Below are positions 8,875 through 18,210 of a DNA stretch of 64,000 nucleotides, piece by piece. The translations under genes and the position numbers were made by a program. The DNA comes from Paenibacillus glucanolyticus NBRC 15330 (GTDB taxonomy: Bacteria > Bacillota > Bacilli > Paenibacillales > Paenibacillaceae), in NCBI RefSeq assembly GCF_004000885.1, contig NZ_BIMC01000019.1, positions 1-64,000 on the forward strand. Reading direction: 5' to 3'. Under the pieces are notes generated by a model. That model was not told where the DNA came from, ran no database searches, and worked only from the letters and a program-made list of their open reading frames with translations. Numbering within the stretch: position 1 is the first letter of the stretch; every line of letters begins with the position of its first letter.

Positions 8875-9672
8875 ATGTCTCATATGACTATTCTGATTCT
8901 GCGGACCATTCTGATGTATGTGGTCATTTTTGTCACCATGCGAATCATGGGCAAAAGGGAAATCGGAAAGCTGTCCATCTTCGATTTGGTCATATCCATC
9001 ATGATCGCTGAAATTGCCGTTTTTGTACTGGAAGATGTCAATAAACCGATTTGGGAAGGGCTTGCTCCTATCGCCGTTCTGGTGGGCATTCAGGTAGGGC
9101 TTGCTTACATTGGCTTGAAGAATCGAAAGATACGCCTGTTTGCAGACGGAAGGCCAAGCGTATTGGTGTCCCGTGGCAAGCTGCACCGCAAAGAGATGAC
9201 AAAATTGCGCTATAATCTGGATGATTTGATGCAGCAGCTAAGAGGCAAAGACATCGACAGCCTGGCGGATGTGGAGTTTGCGATTCTCGAAACTTCCGGC
9301 CAGCTCACCGTCATTCCAAAGGATGCTGACAGCAGTTCGAATAGCTCCAACAGCAGCAGCCACTCTTCAAGTTCATCAGAGACCCCGAGTTCCGCAAATT
9401 CTTCCGGTTCTTCTTCATCCAAATCCACATCCAAGGAAGTAGATCCAACCGTCGTCGATATTCCATACCACAAAATTACGTACGAAGGGCTTCCCATTCC
9501 GCTTATACTGGATGGAAAGGTACAGGACGAAAATCTGGAATTAATTGAAAAAACACGATTCTGGCTTAAAAACGAGATTCAAAATCATGGTGCCAAAGAT
9601 TTTAAAGATATATTTTTGTGCTCGATTGACCATAAAGGACGTATTTACATTGACCGCAAGAATCGGGATTAA
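8875..9672 (+). CDS. DUF421 (YetF/YrbG-type) membrane protein with a serine-rich linker
   Basis: A 265-residue protein with three N-terminal membrane helices and the DUF421 hallmark MRIMGKREIGKLSIFDLVI, followed by a cytoplasmic domain (FADGRPSVLVSRGKLHR). Residues 152-186 form a low-complexity insert made almost only of Ser, with some Asn, Thr and Lys. The rest of the domain resumes at VDIPYHKITYEGLPIPLILDG. ATG 8875 follows GGGAGGG by about 8 nt, and starts further upstream lack a ribosome site. The stop codon shares TTAA with the convergent spoVB gene. B. subtilis YrbG holds the same position. YetF-type proteins have been linked to spore germination, but the function here is not known. Confidence 0.85.
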   Translation: MSHMTILILRTILMYVVIFVTMRIMGKREIGKLSIFDLVISIMIAEIAVFVLEDVNKPIWEGLAPIAVLVGIQVGLAYIGLKNRKIRLFADGRPSVLVSRGKLHRKEMTKLRYNLDDLMQQLRGKDIDSLADVEFAILETSGQLTVIPKDADSSSNSSNSSSHSSSSSETPSSANSSGSSSSKSTSKEVDPTVVDIPYHKITYEGLPIPLILDGKVQDENLELIEKTRFWLKNEIQNHGAKDFKDIFLCSIDHKGRIYIDRKNRD

Positions 9673-11273
9673 CGGCGGCTCAATCGGCTGAACCAGGAAC
9701 CAACGACGGGAACACGCTCCAGGTCACGAGGAGTGACCAGCCTGGTCATAAAAATAACGATCAAATAGACCATGACTCCAACCGTCGCAGAGGCCAGGAA
9801 TTGCAGCCACGGTAAGGATGCAAACGGAAGATGTTTATAGCCATACAGAACACAGGCGCCCATAATGATCATAACGGCTCCGATTTTCACATAATCAAGC
9901 AGGCGGAACCGAAAGCCGATCAGTCTCGACAGGCTAAATCCATGCAGCAAAGTGACAGCGATGCTGTTTACGATGATGGCGATCACGGCACCCTTGATGC
10001 CGAAGGCCGGATTGGATGCCAAATAAACGATGAGGCTCATTTTGATGATAGCTCCGACCAGAGTATTCAATAGAGCACGACCTGGTCGGTCGAGTACCTG
10101 CAGTGCAGCTTGCAGGGGGGACTGCACGTACAAAAACAAAGCGAAGGGCGCCATGATTTTGAGCATATCGCTAATCTCGCTATTGTCGTATAACAGCAGA
10201 CATAGCGGCTCGGCCAAAACAAACATGAGGATAGCAAAGGGAGCGCCTGAGACAAGGGCAAGCCGAAGGGATTGGTTCATCCGTTTGTGTATGGTAGCCC
10301 GATCATTACGCGCGGCTGCTTCTGAGAGTGAAGGAACAAGGGAAATGGCGAGAGAGACGGTCAGGGCACCGGGCAATAGCAGAAGCGGGATAATCATGCC
10401 CTGGAGAGCTCCATACTGGGCGGTAGCTACGGATGTCGCAATACCTGCCATGGCCAGACTGCGATTCGTCAGAATGGTCTCCAGCAAGTAAGAGAAGGAG
10501 CCAACCATTTTACCGCCGGTGACGGGTAAAGCGATACCGAATAAACGTTTCAGGATGCCTTTATTGGTGGGGGGCGTTTCCTTCACAATCGGTGCCGTGA
10601 TTGCCTCTTGTGGTGATCTCGGCATCAGTTTGTTGGTTCTGCGTCCCTCACCAGAATATTGCAGCAGCAGTGCAATCATCCCGATCAGCTCTCCGACAGC
10701 TGTGCCGAGCATGGCTCCTGCCGCGCCGTATGCGATACCTTTGGGCATCAACAGATGGGCAAACCACAGCATGCAAATAATTCGGACAATCGTCTCGATC
10801 ACAGAGGAGCTTGCGGAGGGAATCATGTTTTGTTTTCCTTGGAAGTATCCTCGATACACGGACGAAACGGCAATGATGATCAGCATGGGTGTCATGCTGA
10901 TGAAGGTTTGATATACACGCTCGTCCGGCAAAAGAACACCGGTTACCCAAGGAGCAAGCAGCAGACTGAGTCCTGTAAAGAGGGTACCTGCTATCAGGGT
11001 CAGCATAAGGCTTACATGAAGAATCTGCTTGGAGGCATCCTGCTTCCCGGCTCCTTCGGCTTCAGCAACCATTTTGGCAATGGCCAGCGGAATTCCGCCC
11101 GTAATGATAGTTACGAGCACGATAAAGAAGGGATACCCCAACTGGTAAATGCCGACACCCTCGGGTCCAATGATCCGGGGGAGGGCGATACGGGGAATAA
11201 ACCCGAGTAGGCGGTTTAATATGCCGGCTGCAAGTAAGATCAGCGTTCCTTTAATAAATGATTGCTTGTTCAC
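9669..11273 (-). CDS. spoVB: Stage V sporulation protein B, MOP-family flippase
   Basis: SpoVB belongs to the MOP/MurJ flippase superfamily and is needed for spore cortex synthesis, where it is thought to move lipid-linked peptidoglycan precursors. The 534 residues form about 14 membrane helices and begin MNKQSFIKGTLILLAAGILN, close to the B. subtilis N-terminus. Family blocks include RIIGPEGVGIYQLGYPFF, PLAIAKMVAEAEG and VYRGYFQGKQNM. The GTG at 11273 is preferred to the GTG at 11285, because GGGAG is about 10 nt upstream of the former and touches the latter. The position between the DUF421 gene and comN is conserved in B. subtilis. Confidence 0.94.
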   Translation of the reverse strand: MNKQSFIKGTLILLAAGILNRLLGFIPRIALPRIIGPEGVGIYQLGYPFFIVLVTIITGGIPLAIAKMVAEAEGAGKQDASKQILHVSLMLTLIAGTLFTGLSLLLAPWVTGVLLPDERVYQTFISMTPMLIIIAVSSVYRGYFQGKQNMIPSASSSVIETIVRIICMLWFAHLLMPKGIAYGAAGAMLGTAVGELIGMIALLLQYSGEGRRTNKLMPRSPQEAITAPIVKETPPTNKGILKRLFGIALPVTGGKMVGSFSYLLETILTNRSLAMAGIATSVATAQYGALQGMIIPLLLLPGALTVSLAISLVPSLSEAAARNDRATIHKRMNQSLRLALVSGAPFAILMFVLAEPLCLLLYDNSEISDMLKIMAPFALFLYVQSPLQAALQVLDRPGRALLNTLVGAIIKMSLIVYLASNPAFGIKGAVIAIIVNSIAVTLLHGFSLSRLIGFRFRLLDYVKIGAVMIIMGACVLYGYKHLPFASLPWLQFLASATVGVMVYLIVIFMTRLVTPRDLERVPVVGSWFSRLSRR

Positions 11274-11461
11274 TGTCCATCCCACTCCCTGGTTAAGACT
11301 GAATACGATGACACAACATGGCTATTCTTATGGATATGCCCTACCTGTCCCATCTGATGACTTTACTTTTTTTTCAGGACATGGTAGGAATAGAAGGAAA
11401 GCAAAGTAGGATGTCGAATGTATTTTAGGGACAACAGGGAGTCAGTGAGGAGGCCATATGC

Positions 11462-11719
11462 ATGGAACTCGAGCAAATGAGCGAGGAAGAATTGATGAGC
11501 ACCATTGAGATGGTATGCTTGAGCAAAGTTGAAGAAATGCATCTGATCGGGTACGAATATGTGACCAGCGATGATATTTGGAACTGTGTCAGCAGCAAGT
11601 ATGAGAAGGAAGGCGTCCCATCCCTCCACAAACTGGTCAACGACATTCTGTCCTTGAAGGCAACAGCATTAATGAACTATATGACAATATCAGCATATAA
11701 GGGATCTTCTTTCGATTAA
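11462..11719 (+). CDS. comN: ComN-like post-transcriptional regulator
   Basis: A soluble 85-residue acidic helical protein. The sequence, rich in Glu, Leu and Met, together with its place between spoVB and secD, fits the ComN (YrzD) family. In B. subtilis ComN controls comE mRNA accumulation after transcription and localises with DivIVA. The family core is visible around VEEMHLIGYEYVTSDDIWNC and VPSLHKLVNDILSLKA. GAGGAGG lies 8 nt before the ATG. A competence role in this organism is not shown by the sequence; the family call rests mostly on synteny and size. Confidence 0.75.
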   Translation: MELEQMSEEELMSTIEMVCLSKVEEMHLIGYEYVTSDDIWNCVSSKYEKEGVPSLHKLVNDILSLKATALMNYMTISAYKGSSFD

Positions 11720-11737
11720 TCGGAGAGGTCCCTTTTG
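11701..11737 (+). terminator. Possible terminator at the 3' end of comN
   Basis: Imperfect hairpin pairing GGGATC with GGTCCC, followed by TTTTG. The left arm overlaps the comN stop codon. A consensus promoter for secD follows about 50 bp downstream, which supports a transcript boundary. Confidence 0.45.
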
Positions 11738-11784
11738 CCTTGCGGAATAAGGGTTCATCCATAAGCCCGACAAATTTTGATAAA

Positions 11785-11813
11785 TTGACTGGGTTTTATG
11801 ACATCGCTATAAT
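11785..11813 (+). promoter_or_regulatory. Consensus housekeeping promoter of secDF
   Basis: TTGACT at 11785-11790, a 17-bp spacer, then TATAAT at 11808-11813. The match to the sigma-A consensus is almost perfect. The secD ATG lies 36 bp downstream. Confidence 0.85.
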
Positions 11814-11849
11814 AGGAATATTGAGTAAAAAGGGGGAACAAGGGACGGC

Positions 11850-13100
11850 ATGAAGAGAATTATCAGTTTCGTTGGAACCGTGCTCGTGATCACTATTTTA
11901 ATGGCCGTTACAACTCCAGGCTTGTTGAAAGAGGTCCGTCTTGGTTTGGATCTAAAGGGTGGATTTGAAATCCTTTATGAAGCCGAGCCATTAATGGAAG
12001 GTCAGCAAGTCACAAAAGAAGCACTGCAGGAAACAGCGAAGAGCTTGCAAAAGCGCGCTGATGCGATGGGAACGTCAGAGCCGGAGGTTACGCCGGAAGG
12101 GACAAACCGGATTCGCCTGAAAGTGGCGGGCGTAACGGATGAGGCCGAAGTTCGAAAAACAATGAAAGAACCTGCAAACCTCACATTCCGAAGCAATGAC
12201 GGCTGTAAAGAAGGCGAGGAGTTTTGTAAAATAGAGCTCCGCGGCGACGATTTTGTCGAGAATGGCGCATCGGTTGCCTATGACACGCTTAATCAGCCTA
12301 TGATAGATATTAAAGTGAAGGACAAAGGGAAGTTCGCTGAAATTACAGAACGTCTTCTTGGTCAAGAGCTCGCTATCTTCATGGATGACCAACTTCTGTC
12401 GGCTCCGACGGTACGAGCTGTATTGACAGACGGCACTGCGCAAATTACAGGGAATTACTCCCTAGATGAAGCAAAACAGATCCGGGATACGATTAATCTC
12501 GGTGCTTTGCCACTGAAACTGGTAGAGAAATACTCCCAGAGCGTAGGGGCAACACTCGGTATGCAGTCTCTTACTAAAACGCTGCAAGCAGGTCTTATAG
12601 CGTCTGCTGCGATTCTGTTATTCATGATCATTAGATATCGTGTACCAGGTTTGCTTGCAAGTTTTGCACTCATTTTGCATACATGGCTGCTGATTCTTAT
12701 TTTCGTATGGGCTGACTTTACCTTGACGCTTCCAGGTATCGCGGCATTCATACTTGGTATTGGTATGGCCGTTGATGCCAACATCATTACCTATGAACGT
12801 ATTCGGGAAGAGATCAAGACAGGTAAGAGTGTGCCATCCGCAGTGAAATCGGGCGGTAAGTCGTCCCTGCGGGCAATTATGGACTCTAACTTGACAACGA
12901 TTCTTGTTGCCGCTGTGATGTTCGGGTTTGGTACCGGTGCGGTTAAAGGTTTTGCGCTCGTATTGATCTTGGAGATTATCGTAAGTATTGCCACGAACGT
13001 TTATTTCTCCCGTTTCTTGCTCAATCTGCTTGTGAATATTGGTTGGGCCCGCAAACCGAGCCATTATGGCGTAAAGGAGCGTGACATTCGTGAGCTTTAA
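11850..13100 (+). CDS. secD: Protein translocase subunit SecD
   Basis: SecD, with SecF, uses the proton motive force to pull exported proteins out of SecYEG on the outer face. The 416 residues have an N-terminal membrane helix, the family motif LGLDLKGGFEILYEAEP, a large extracytoplasmic P1 domain, and five C-terminal membrane helices with the RND-like blocks FTLTLPGIAAFILGIGMAVDANIITYERIREE and RAIMDSNLTTILVAAVMF. The first block is given by its key parts: GIGMAVDANI carries the conserved Asp. It overlaps secF by 11 bp. B. subtilis has a single fused SecDF chain; here the two are separate genes. Confidence 0.96.
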   Translation: MKRIISFVGTVLVITILMAVTTPGLLKEVRLGLDLKGGFEILYEAEPLMEGQQVTKEALQETAKSLQKRADAMGTSEPEVTPEGTNRIRLKVAGVTDEAEVRKTMKEPANLTFRSNDGCKEGEEFCKIELRGDDFVENGASVAYDTLNQPMIDIKVKDKGKFAEITERLLGQELAIFMDDQLLSAPTVRAVLTDGTAQITGNYSLDEAKQIRDTINLGALPLKLVEKYSQSVGATLGMQSLTKTLQAGLIASAAILLFMIIRYRVPGLLASFALILHTWLLILIFVWADFTLTLPGIAAFILGIGMAVDANIITYERIREEIKTGKSVPSAVKSGGKSSLRAIMDSNLTTILVAAVMFGFGTGAVKGFALVLILEIIVSIATNVYFSRFLLNLLVNIGWARKPSHYGVKERDIREL

Positions 13101-14007
13101 GAAATACGATTTCGTAAGCAAAAGCAGATTTTTCTATATACTATCCATAGCTATTACGATTCTGGGGTTGGTATTTCTCCTGACTCGAGGGCTTAACTAC
13201 GGGGTTGACTTCCAATCAGGCTCCAACGTGGATATCTCACTCTCCAAACCGTTGACAACGGAGCAGATTGAATCCGTGCTAGCAGAAGCAGGGATCGGTG
13301 AAGATGCAAGTGTTACGCCGGGTAATGATCGTGTGAACATCCGGTTCAGCCAGGTACTCACCGAGGATCAGGATTTGAAGCTGAGATCCGGCATCGAGAA
13401 GCTGGATGACACGGCAACATTCGAGATCAATACGGTTGACCCCGAGATGGCCAAGGAGCTTGGACGGAACGCAATATATGCCGTACTTCTCTCATGTATC
13501 GGGATTATCATCTATGTCAGCATTCGCTTTGAATGGCGGTTTGCGATTGCAGCGATTGTAGCGCTCCTGCATGATGCATTTGTGGTTATCAGTATTTTCT
13601 CGATTCTCGGGTTGGAAGTGGATTTAACGTTCATCATTGCCGTTCTGACAATCATCGGTTATTCGATTAACGATACGATTGTTATCTTTGACCGGATACG
13701 GGAAAACTTAAGGTTTGCCAAGATTAAAAGATCATCGGATCTAAAAGATCTCGTAAACAAAAGTTTGCACCAGACGCTCGGTCGTTCGATTTATACGGCT
13801 TTGTCCGTATTCATCGCTGCGTTCTTCATGCTCTTGCTTGGCGGTGAGTCGATTCAGATGTTCTCGCTGGCGATTTGTATCGGTTTGGCTTTCGGTGCGT
13901 ATTCTTCGATCTTTATTGCGAGTCCGTTGTGGCTTGTGCTTAAAAAACGTAATGTCAGCAATAAACCGAATGCACCTAAACCAAACAAAGATAAAATTGA
14001 AATTTAA
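13090..14007 (+). CDS. secF: Protein translocase subunit SecF
   Basis: SecF pairs with SecD to form the proton-driven export motor. The 305 residues contain an N-terminal helix, the family motif GLNYGVDFQSGSNVDI, a small extracytoplasmic domain, and five membrane helices with TIIGYSINDTIVIFDRIREN and SIYTALSVFIAAFFMLLLGG. GTG 13090 is chosen over GTG 13081: AAGGAG (13074-13079) is 10 nt before the former and only 1 nt before the latter. The start lies inside the end of secD, indicating translational coupling. A terminator follows. Confidence 0.95.
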   Translation: MSFKKYDFVSKSRFFYILSIAITILGLVFLLTRGLNYGVDFQSGSNVDISLSKPLTTEQIESVLAEAGIGEDASVTPGNDRVNIRFSQVLTEDQDLKLRSGIEKLDDTATFEINTVDPEMAKELGRNAIYAVLLSCIGIIIYVSIRFEWRFAIAAIVALLHDAFVVISIFSILGLEVDLTFIIAVLTIIGYSINDTIVIFDRIRENLRFAKIKRSSDLKDLVNKSLHQTLGRSIYTALSVFIAAFFMLLLGGESIQMFSLAICIGLAFGAYSSIFIASPLWLVLKKRNVSNKPNAPKPNKDKIEI

Positions 14008-14059
14008 TCCAATGGGCTGATGGCGTTGCAATCTAGACAGCAGAGATCCTATACAAGTG

Positions 14060-14088
14060 AAAGCCGCGTCGTAGGCGACGCGGCTTTC
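14060..14088 (+). terminator. Terminator after secF
   Basis: GC-rich hairpin AAGCCGCGTCG/CGACGCGGCTT with a 4-nt loop. The T-tract is short (TTTCT). Confidence 0.75.
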
Positions 14089-14147
14089 TAAAGTTAACAG
14101 CATGATCATGTGCAGGATTGACTGGACACGATTGAGGGGGGCCTCAA

Positions 14148-15113
14148 GTGAACAATGAACGATTGAATCATACCGAAACTATCGTCTGGACAGGGATTGT
14201 AACTGATTTTGCATTGGCATTGTGCAAAGGCATTGTCGGTTATTTATCCGGCAGCAAGGCTCTAATCGGAGATGCTATGCACTCTGCGGCGAACGCAGTA
14301 ACTTTATTGGTGAACCGGATGCCAAGCACAGGAATCTTTGGCTATAAGAGTTCCATTCGGAGCAAACGGGATGCACCTGAAACGGCGGAGCCAGTAATTT
14401 CGATCTTGTTTGCCGTATTGTTTATTATGGGCGGCATCCAAATTGCTATTTCAGCCATTCAGCACATGGCATCAGGCAACCTCCAGCCGCCAACCAAAGG
14501 CGCAATAATTGCAGTCCTTGTCTCACTGGCAGTAAATGAAGCCGTATTTCAGTACCAATACCGGCAGATCAAAAGAAACAATGATCCAAGGCACGCGATG
14601 CTGTCCGCTGACCACCGATTCGCACTATATTCTTCTCTTACGGTCTTGGTCGGGGTGTCTCTTTCCATGGGAGGCTTTTATTTCGAATGGGCTCCGCTGG
14701 TATACATGGACTCGATTGCAGCTCTTATTGTGTCTTGTCTCGTAGTGAGAAAAGGGTATATACTGATCGTTCATTCCGTTTATGGAACGCTTTTAGAAGA
14801 GAAGCGACATGAGCATGAAGCGGAGTTTATGGATACGATTCAGCGTGTGCACGGTGTCATAACGGTCACGGAACTGAAAGTTCAGGAATACGGACAGTTT
14901 CGCCATGTGAACATCGAGGTGAAAATCACCGTGAATCCGCGTACTTCCGTATTGGAGGCACAGGAAATTGCCGAGCGGATCCGAAAGCTTTTAACCCATC
15001 GCTTCATTCAGGTTACGGATGCCAAGATTGCCGTAGTTCCCTATGAACCGGGTTATCCGTATAAATCGAATTATGACTTGATGGACAATGATATGCCGAC
15101 ACTGACGCAGTAA
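14148..15113 (+). CDS. Cation diffusion facilitator family protein with altered metal-site residues
   Basis: The 321-residue product has the CDF layout: six membrane helices in residues 10-215 and a cytoplasmic C-terminal domain (ELKVQEYGQFRHVNIEVKI). CDF proteins usually export Zn, Fe or Mn in exchange for protons through paired HxxxD (or DxxxD) motifs in helices 2 and 5. Here the helix 2 site reads H45-S-A-A-N49, and the helix 5 site reads D155-H-R-F-A159, so one acidic ligand is Asn and another is Ala. Either the transport site differs or transport is lost. It lies between secF (after the terminator) and recJ. GGGGG lies about 8 nt before the assigned GTG. Confidence 0.82.
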   Translation: MNNERLNHTETIVWTGIVTDFALALCKGIVGYLSGSKALIGDAMHSAANAVTLLVNRMPSTGIFGYKSSIRSKRDAPETAEPVISILFAVLFIMGGIQIAISAIQHMASGNLQPPTKGAIIAVLVSLAVNEAVFQYQYRQIKRNNDPRHAMLSADHRFALYSSLTVLVGVSLSMGGFYFEWAPLVYMDSIAALIVSCLVVRKGYILIVHSVYGTLLEEKRHEHEAEFMDTIQRVHGVITVTELKVQEYGQFRHVNIEVKITVNPRTSVLEAQEIAERIRKLLTHRFIQVTDAKIAVVPYEPGYPYKSNYDLMDNDMPTLTQ

Positions 15114-15171
15114 CGGATGAGTTACAGGCTAAGACAGCAGGAAAAAGGCAGGAAAAGGAAGGTGAGTCCCT

Positions 15172-17574
15172 GTGCTGTATTCCAAATACGAATGGCGAAT
15201 ACACCCGGCAGAGTCATCAATCACCGATAGGCTGGCTCAGGACCTGTCGTTGTCGCCCATTGTGGCTTCACTTATGGCTTCGCGGGGGATACAATCGGCC
15301 GAGGATGGACACAGATTTCTACATGGTACACTTGAGCTGACGCATGACCCTTCTCTCATGCAGGGAATGCAAGAGGCAGTACCGCGAATACGCAAAGCGC
15401 TGGAGGATCGTGAGCATATTCTGATCTATGGCGATTACGATGCAGATGGAGTATCCAGCACATCGTTGATGATTCATCTGATGCGTCATTTGGGCGCATC
15501 CTATGATATTTATATACCTCATCGTTCCAATGAAGGTTATGGTTTACATAATCATGCACTGGATTGGGCCCATCAACAAGGGGTCAGTTTGGTGATTACC
15601 GTAGATACGGGAATTAGTGCAGTCGAGCAAATTGCGTACGCGAACAGCTTGGGCATCGACGTGATTGTCACAGACCATCATGAGCCGCCTGAGACGCTGC
15701 CTGAGGCTTATGCACTGATCAACCCGAAGCTTCCCACATGTCCTTATCCTTTTAAGGGTTTGGCGGGCGTAGGCGTGGCGTACAAGCTGGCTCAGGCTCT
15801 TGTGGGGGAGCCGCCTGAGGAATGGCTCCAGATCGTTTCCATCGGGACGATAGCTGATTTGATGCCACTCACTGGAGAGAATAGGGTGCTGGTGAAGCAC
15901 GGAATTGAATCGATGCGGAACACTCGTTATGAAGGCATTCGATGTTTGCTCGAGGTATCGGGGGTTCACGTGGAGCAGGTAACCGCAGTAAACGTGGCTT
16001 TTTCTATGGCACCACGAATTAATGCCAGCGGCCGCCTCGATCATGCAGGTCGTGCGGTTACGCTCCTCACAACAGAGCACAGGGAAGAAGCGGAGCGTTT
16101 AGCCTGGGAGCTGGATGGACTGAACAAGGAACGGCAGCAAGTGGTTGAGACCATTGTTGAGGAAGCCCTTGGAATGGTGCAGACCCGCTGGGGAGGGCGG
16201 GAGATTCCTCCCGTCATCGTGCTGGCCGGTGAAGGCTGGAATGTTGGTGTTGTTGGAATTGTGGCTTCCAAAATATTGGAGCGATTCTACAGACCTGTTG
16301 TCATACTCGGGATTGACCCCGATACGGGGAATTGCAAAGGCTCTGCCCGTTCGATTCCAGGATTCGATATCTATGCGGCTTTACACTCCTGTCGGGACGT
16401 GATGGACCATTTTGGCGGTCATCATTCTGCTGCCGGCATGAGCCTCCAGCGGGACCGCTTGGAAGAGTTTGAACGGGGACTTCATGTGTATGCAGAAGAA
16501 GCACTTGATGCAGAGCATCTCATTGCCGTATGTGATGCAGACCTCGAAGCCAGCATGTCGGAGATATCTGTGCCTGTTTTGGAGCAAATCGAACAGTTAG
16601 GACCGTTTGGGATGGCGAATGCTGTACCAAAGATTGTCTTTCGTGATGTTGTCATTAAGGATGTTCGGAAAATCGGCAAGGAAGGAAAACACCTGAAGCT
16701 TCGTATCCAGCAGAAGCGGGAAGTGATGGATGCCATCTCATTTGGATGGGGGCATCTTGCCGATATTTTGCCCGTAGGTACTATCGTGGACGTGTTGGGA
16801 GAGCTCTCCGTGAATGAATGGAACGGCAGCCGCAAGGTGCAGCTGATGATTCAGGACATTCGCGCCTCCTATCAGCAGGTATTTGATTATCGGGGAATCC
16901 AAGAGCCTTTGAAAGAAATTCAGAGGTGGAGAGCGGATCTGGAACCGCATCTCCGTTGTCCGGCTGCCCGTTCGGCAGTGGTATACGCAAAAGATTCACA
17001 CCCGGAAATAAAAACCCAATTGTATGATATGTGCCTTTGGGTATATGATAGGAATGCTGGCGTCTTGCCGGATAATGAAATTGCTGAGAACCACAATCAA
17101 GAAGACATTTCCGTTTTGTTCGTACTGGACGTACCGGAGACGGCTGAACAGCTGGATGGGTTCATGTCAGCCTTCCATTCCGTTCCCAATATATTCATGT
17201 TACATCCGACCCGGAGTCAGCGTGAACGATTGCTAATTCCGGACCGGGAACAGTTTAAAAAGCTGTACGTTTCACTCGCTGGAATGACGTCCAGTCCCAT
17301 GCCGGAGAACGAGGTTGTTGCGCGTCTGCAGCAGCAGGCTTCCTTGTCTCCACGCATGTTAGTCAAAGTGCTGGACGTGTTTGAAGAATTGGCGTTCATT
17401 CAGCGTGTCGAGGGACAAATTACTTTTATACCGAAGCCGGAGAAAAAACCGCTGGATGCTTCCCGTCACTTCAGGGAATTAAGCGATTTGGCGGATATGG
17501 AGCAGCATCTGCTTCATGCCGGTACCGAACAATTAACCCAGTGGATGATGTCCCGCACAAAAGGTGTATCTTAG
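15172..17574 (+). CDS. recJ: Single-stranded-DNA-specific exonuclease RecJ
   Basis: RecJ degrades single-stranded DNA 5' to 3' in recombination and mismatch repair. The 800-residue product has the DHH phosphoesterase core: IYGDYDADGVSSTSLMIH near residue 85, VITVDTG, VIVTDHHEPPE near residue 165, then the DHHA1 block FGGHHSAAGMSL. An OB-like domain and a longer C-terminal region common to the Bacillales proteins follow. The GTG start has a purine-rich AAAAGGAAGGTGAG upstream. It lies 26 bp before apt, so recJ and apt are probably one operon, as in B. subtilis. Confidence 0.96.
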   Translation: MLYSKYEWRIHPAESSITDRLAQDLSLSPIVASLMASRGIQSAEDGHRFLHGTLELTHDPSLMQGMQEAVPRIRKALEDREHILIYGDYDADGVSSTSLMIHLMRHLGASYDIYIPHRSNEGYGLHNHALDWAHQQGVSLVITVDTGISAVEQIAYANSLGIDVIVTDHHEPPETLPEAYALINPKLPTCPYPFKGLAGVGVAYKLAQALVGEPPEEWLQIVSIGTIADLMPLTGENRVLVKHGIESMRNTRYEGIRCLLEVSGVHVEQVTAVNVAFSMAPRINASGRLDHAGRAVTLLTTEHREEAERLAWELDGLNKERQQVVETIVEEALGMVQTRWGGREIPPVIVLAGEGWNVGVVGIVASKILERFYRPVVILGIDPDTGNCKGSARSIPGFDIYAALHSCRDVMDHFGGHHSAAGMSLQRDRLEEFERGLHVYAEEALDAEHLIAVCDADLEASMSEISVPVLEQIEQLGPFGMANAVPKIVFRDVVIKDVRKIGKEGKHLKLRIQQKREVMDAISFGWGHLADILPVGTIVDVLGELSVNEWNGSRKVQLMIQDIRASYQQVFDYRGIQEPLKEIQRWRADLEPHLRCPAARSAVVYAKDSHPEIKTQLYDMCLWVYDRNAGVLPDNEIAENHNQEDISVLFVLDVPETAEQLDGFMSAFHSVPNIFMLHPTRSQRERLLIPDREQFKKLYVSLAGMTSSPMPENEVVARLQQQASLSPRMLVKVLDVFEELAFIQRVEGQITFIPKPEKKPLDASRHFRELSDLADMEQHLLHAGTEQLTQWMMSRTKGVS

Positions 17575-17600
17575 CCGCAACCATACAGGAGGAGATTATT

Positions 17601-18116
17601 TTGGATTTTAAAGATTATATTCGTGTCATTCCCGATTTTCCGCAGGCGGGGATCAGCTTCAAAGATATTACCACACTGCTGAAGAACGGTGAGGCATATC
17701 GCAAATCCATCGAAGAATTGAAGGTCATGGTGTCCGATCTTAAGATCGATGTGATAGCTGGTCCCGAAGCTCGCGGATTTGTCGTGGGTGCACCGCTGGC
17801 GTATGCCCTTGGAGTCGGATTCGCTCCCATTCGCAAAAGCGGAAAGCTTCCATACGAAACGATTGAAGTGGGATATGACCTCGAGTATGGAAAAGATCGC
17901 TTGGCGATGCATACCGATGCCATCGAGAAGGGGCAAAATGTTCTGATTGCGGATGATCTCCTTGCAACTGGCGGGACCATTGCAACTTCAATTAACCTCA
18001 TCCGTCAATTGGGCGGCAATGTGGTTGGAGCTGCCTTCATGATCGAACTTGCCGATTTGAATGGCCGTTCGAAGCTGGATGGAATCGATGTATTTACACT
18101 CATGAAATACGAGTAA
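17601..18116 (+). CDS. apt: Adenine phosphoribosyltransferase
   Basis: Apt salvages adenine to AMP using PRPP. The 171 residues match the family length and begin LDFKDYIRVIPDFPQAGISF. The PRPP-binding motif is VLIADDLLATGGT and the substrate-site segment is GPEARGFVVG. The TTG at 17601 is chosen because AGGAGGA lies 7 nt upstream and earlier in-frame starts fall inside recJ. A strong terminator follows. uraA, another nucleobase gene, converges on it from the other strand. Confidence 0.97.
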   Translation: MDFKDYIRVIPDFPQAGISFKDITTLLKNGEAYRKSIEELKVMVSDLKIDVIAGPEARGFVVGAPLAYALGVGFAPIRKSGKLPYETIEVGYDLEYGKDRLAMHTDAIEKGQNVLIADDLLATGGTIATSINLIRQLGGNVVGAAFMIELADLNGRSKLDGIDVFTLMKYE

Positions 18117-18153
18117 ACGACAAAGATCTTCCTGATTTTCCCGGGAAATATTA

Positions 18154-18186
18154 ACGCCCTGAGCTATAAGCTCAGGGCGTTTTTTG
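18154..18186 (+). terminator. Terminator after apt
   Basis: A perfect 12-bp stem (ACGCCCTGAGCT/AGCTCAGGGCGT) with a 3-nt loop and a T-run. It lies 25 bp before the uraA stop codon on the opposite strand. Confidence 0.92.
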
Positions 18187-18210
18187 ATTTGAGATCCAGT
18201 TATGATGAAA

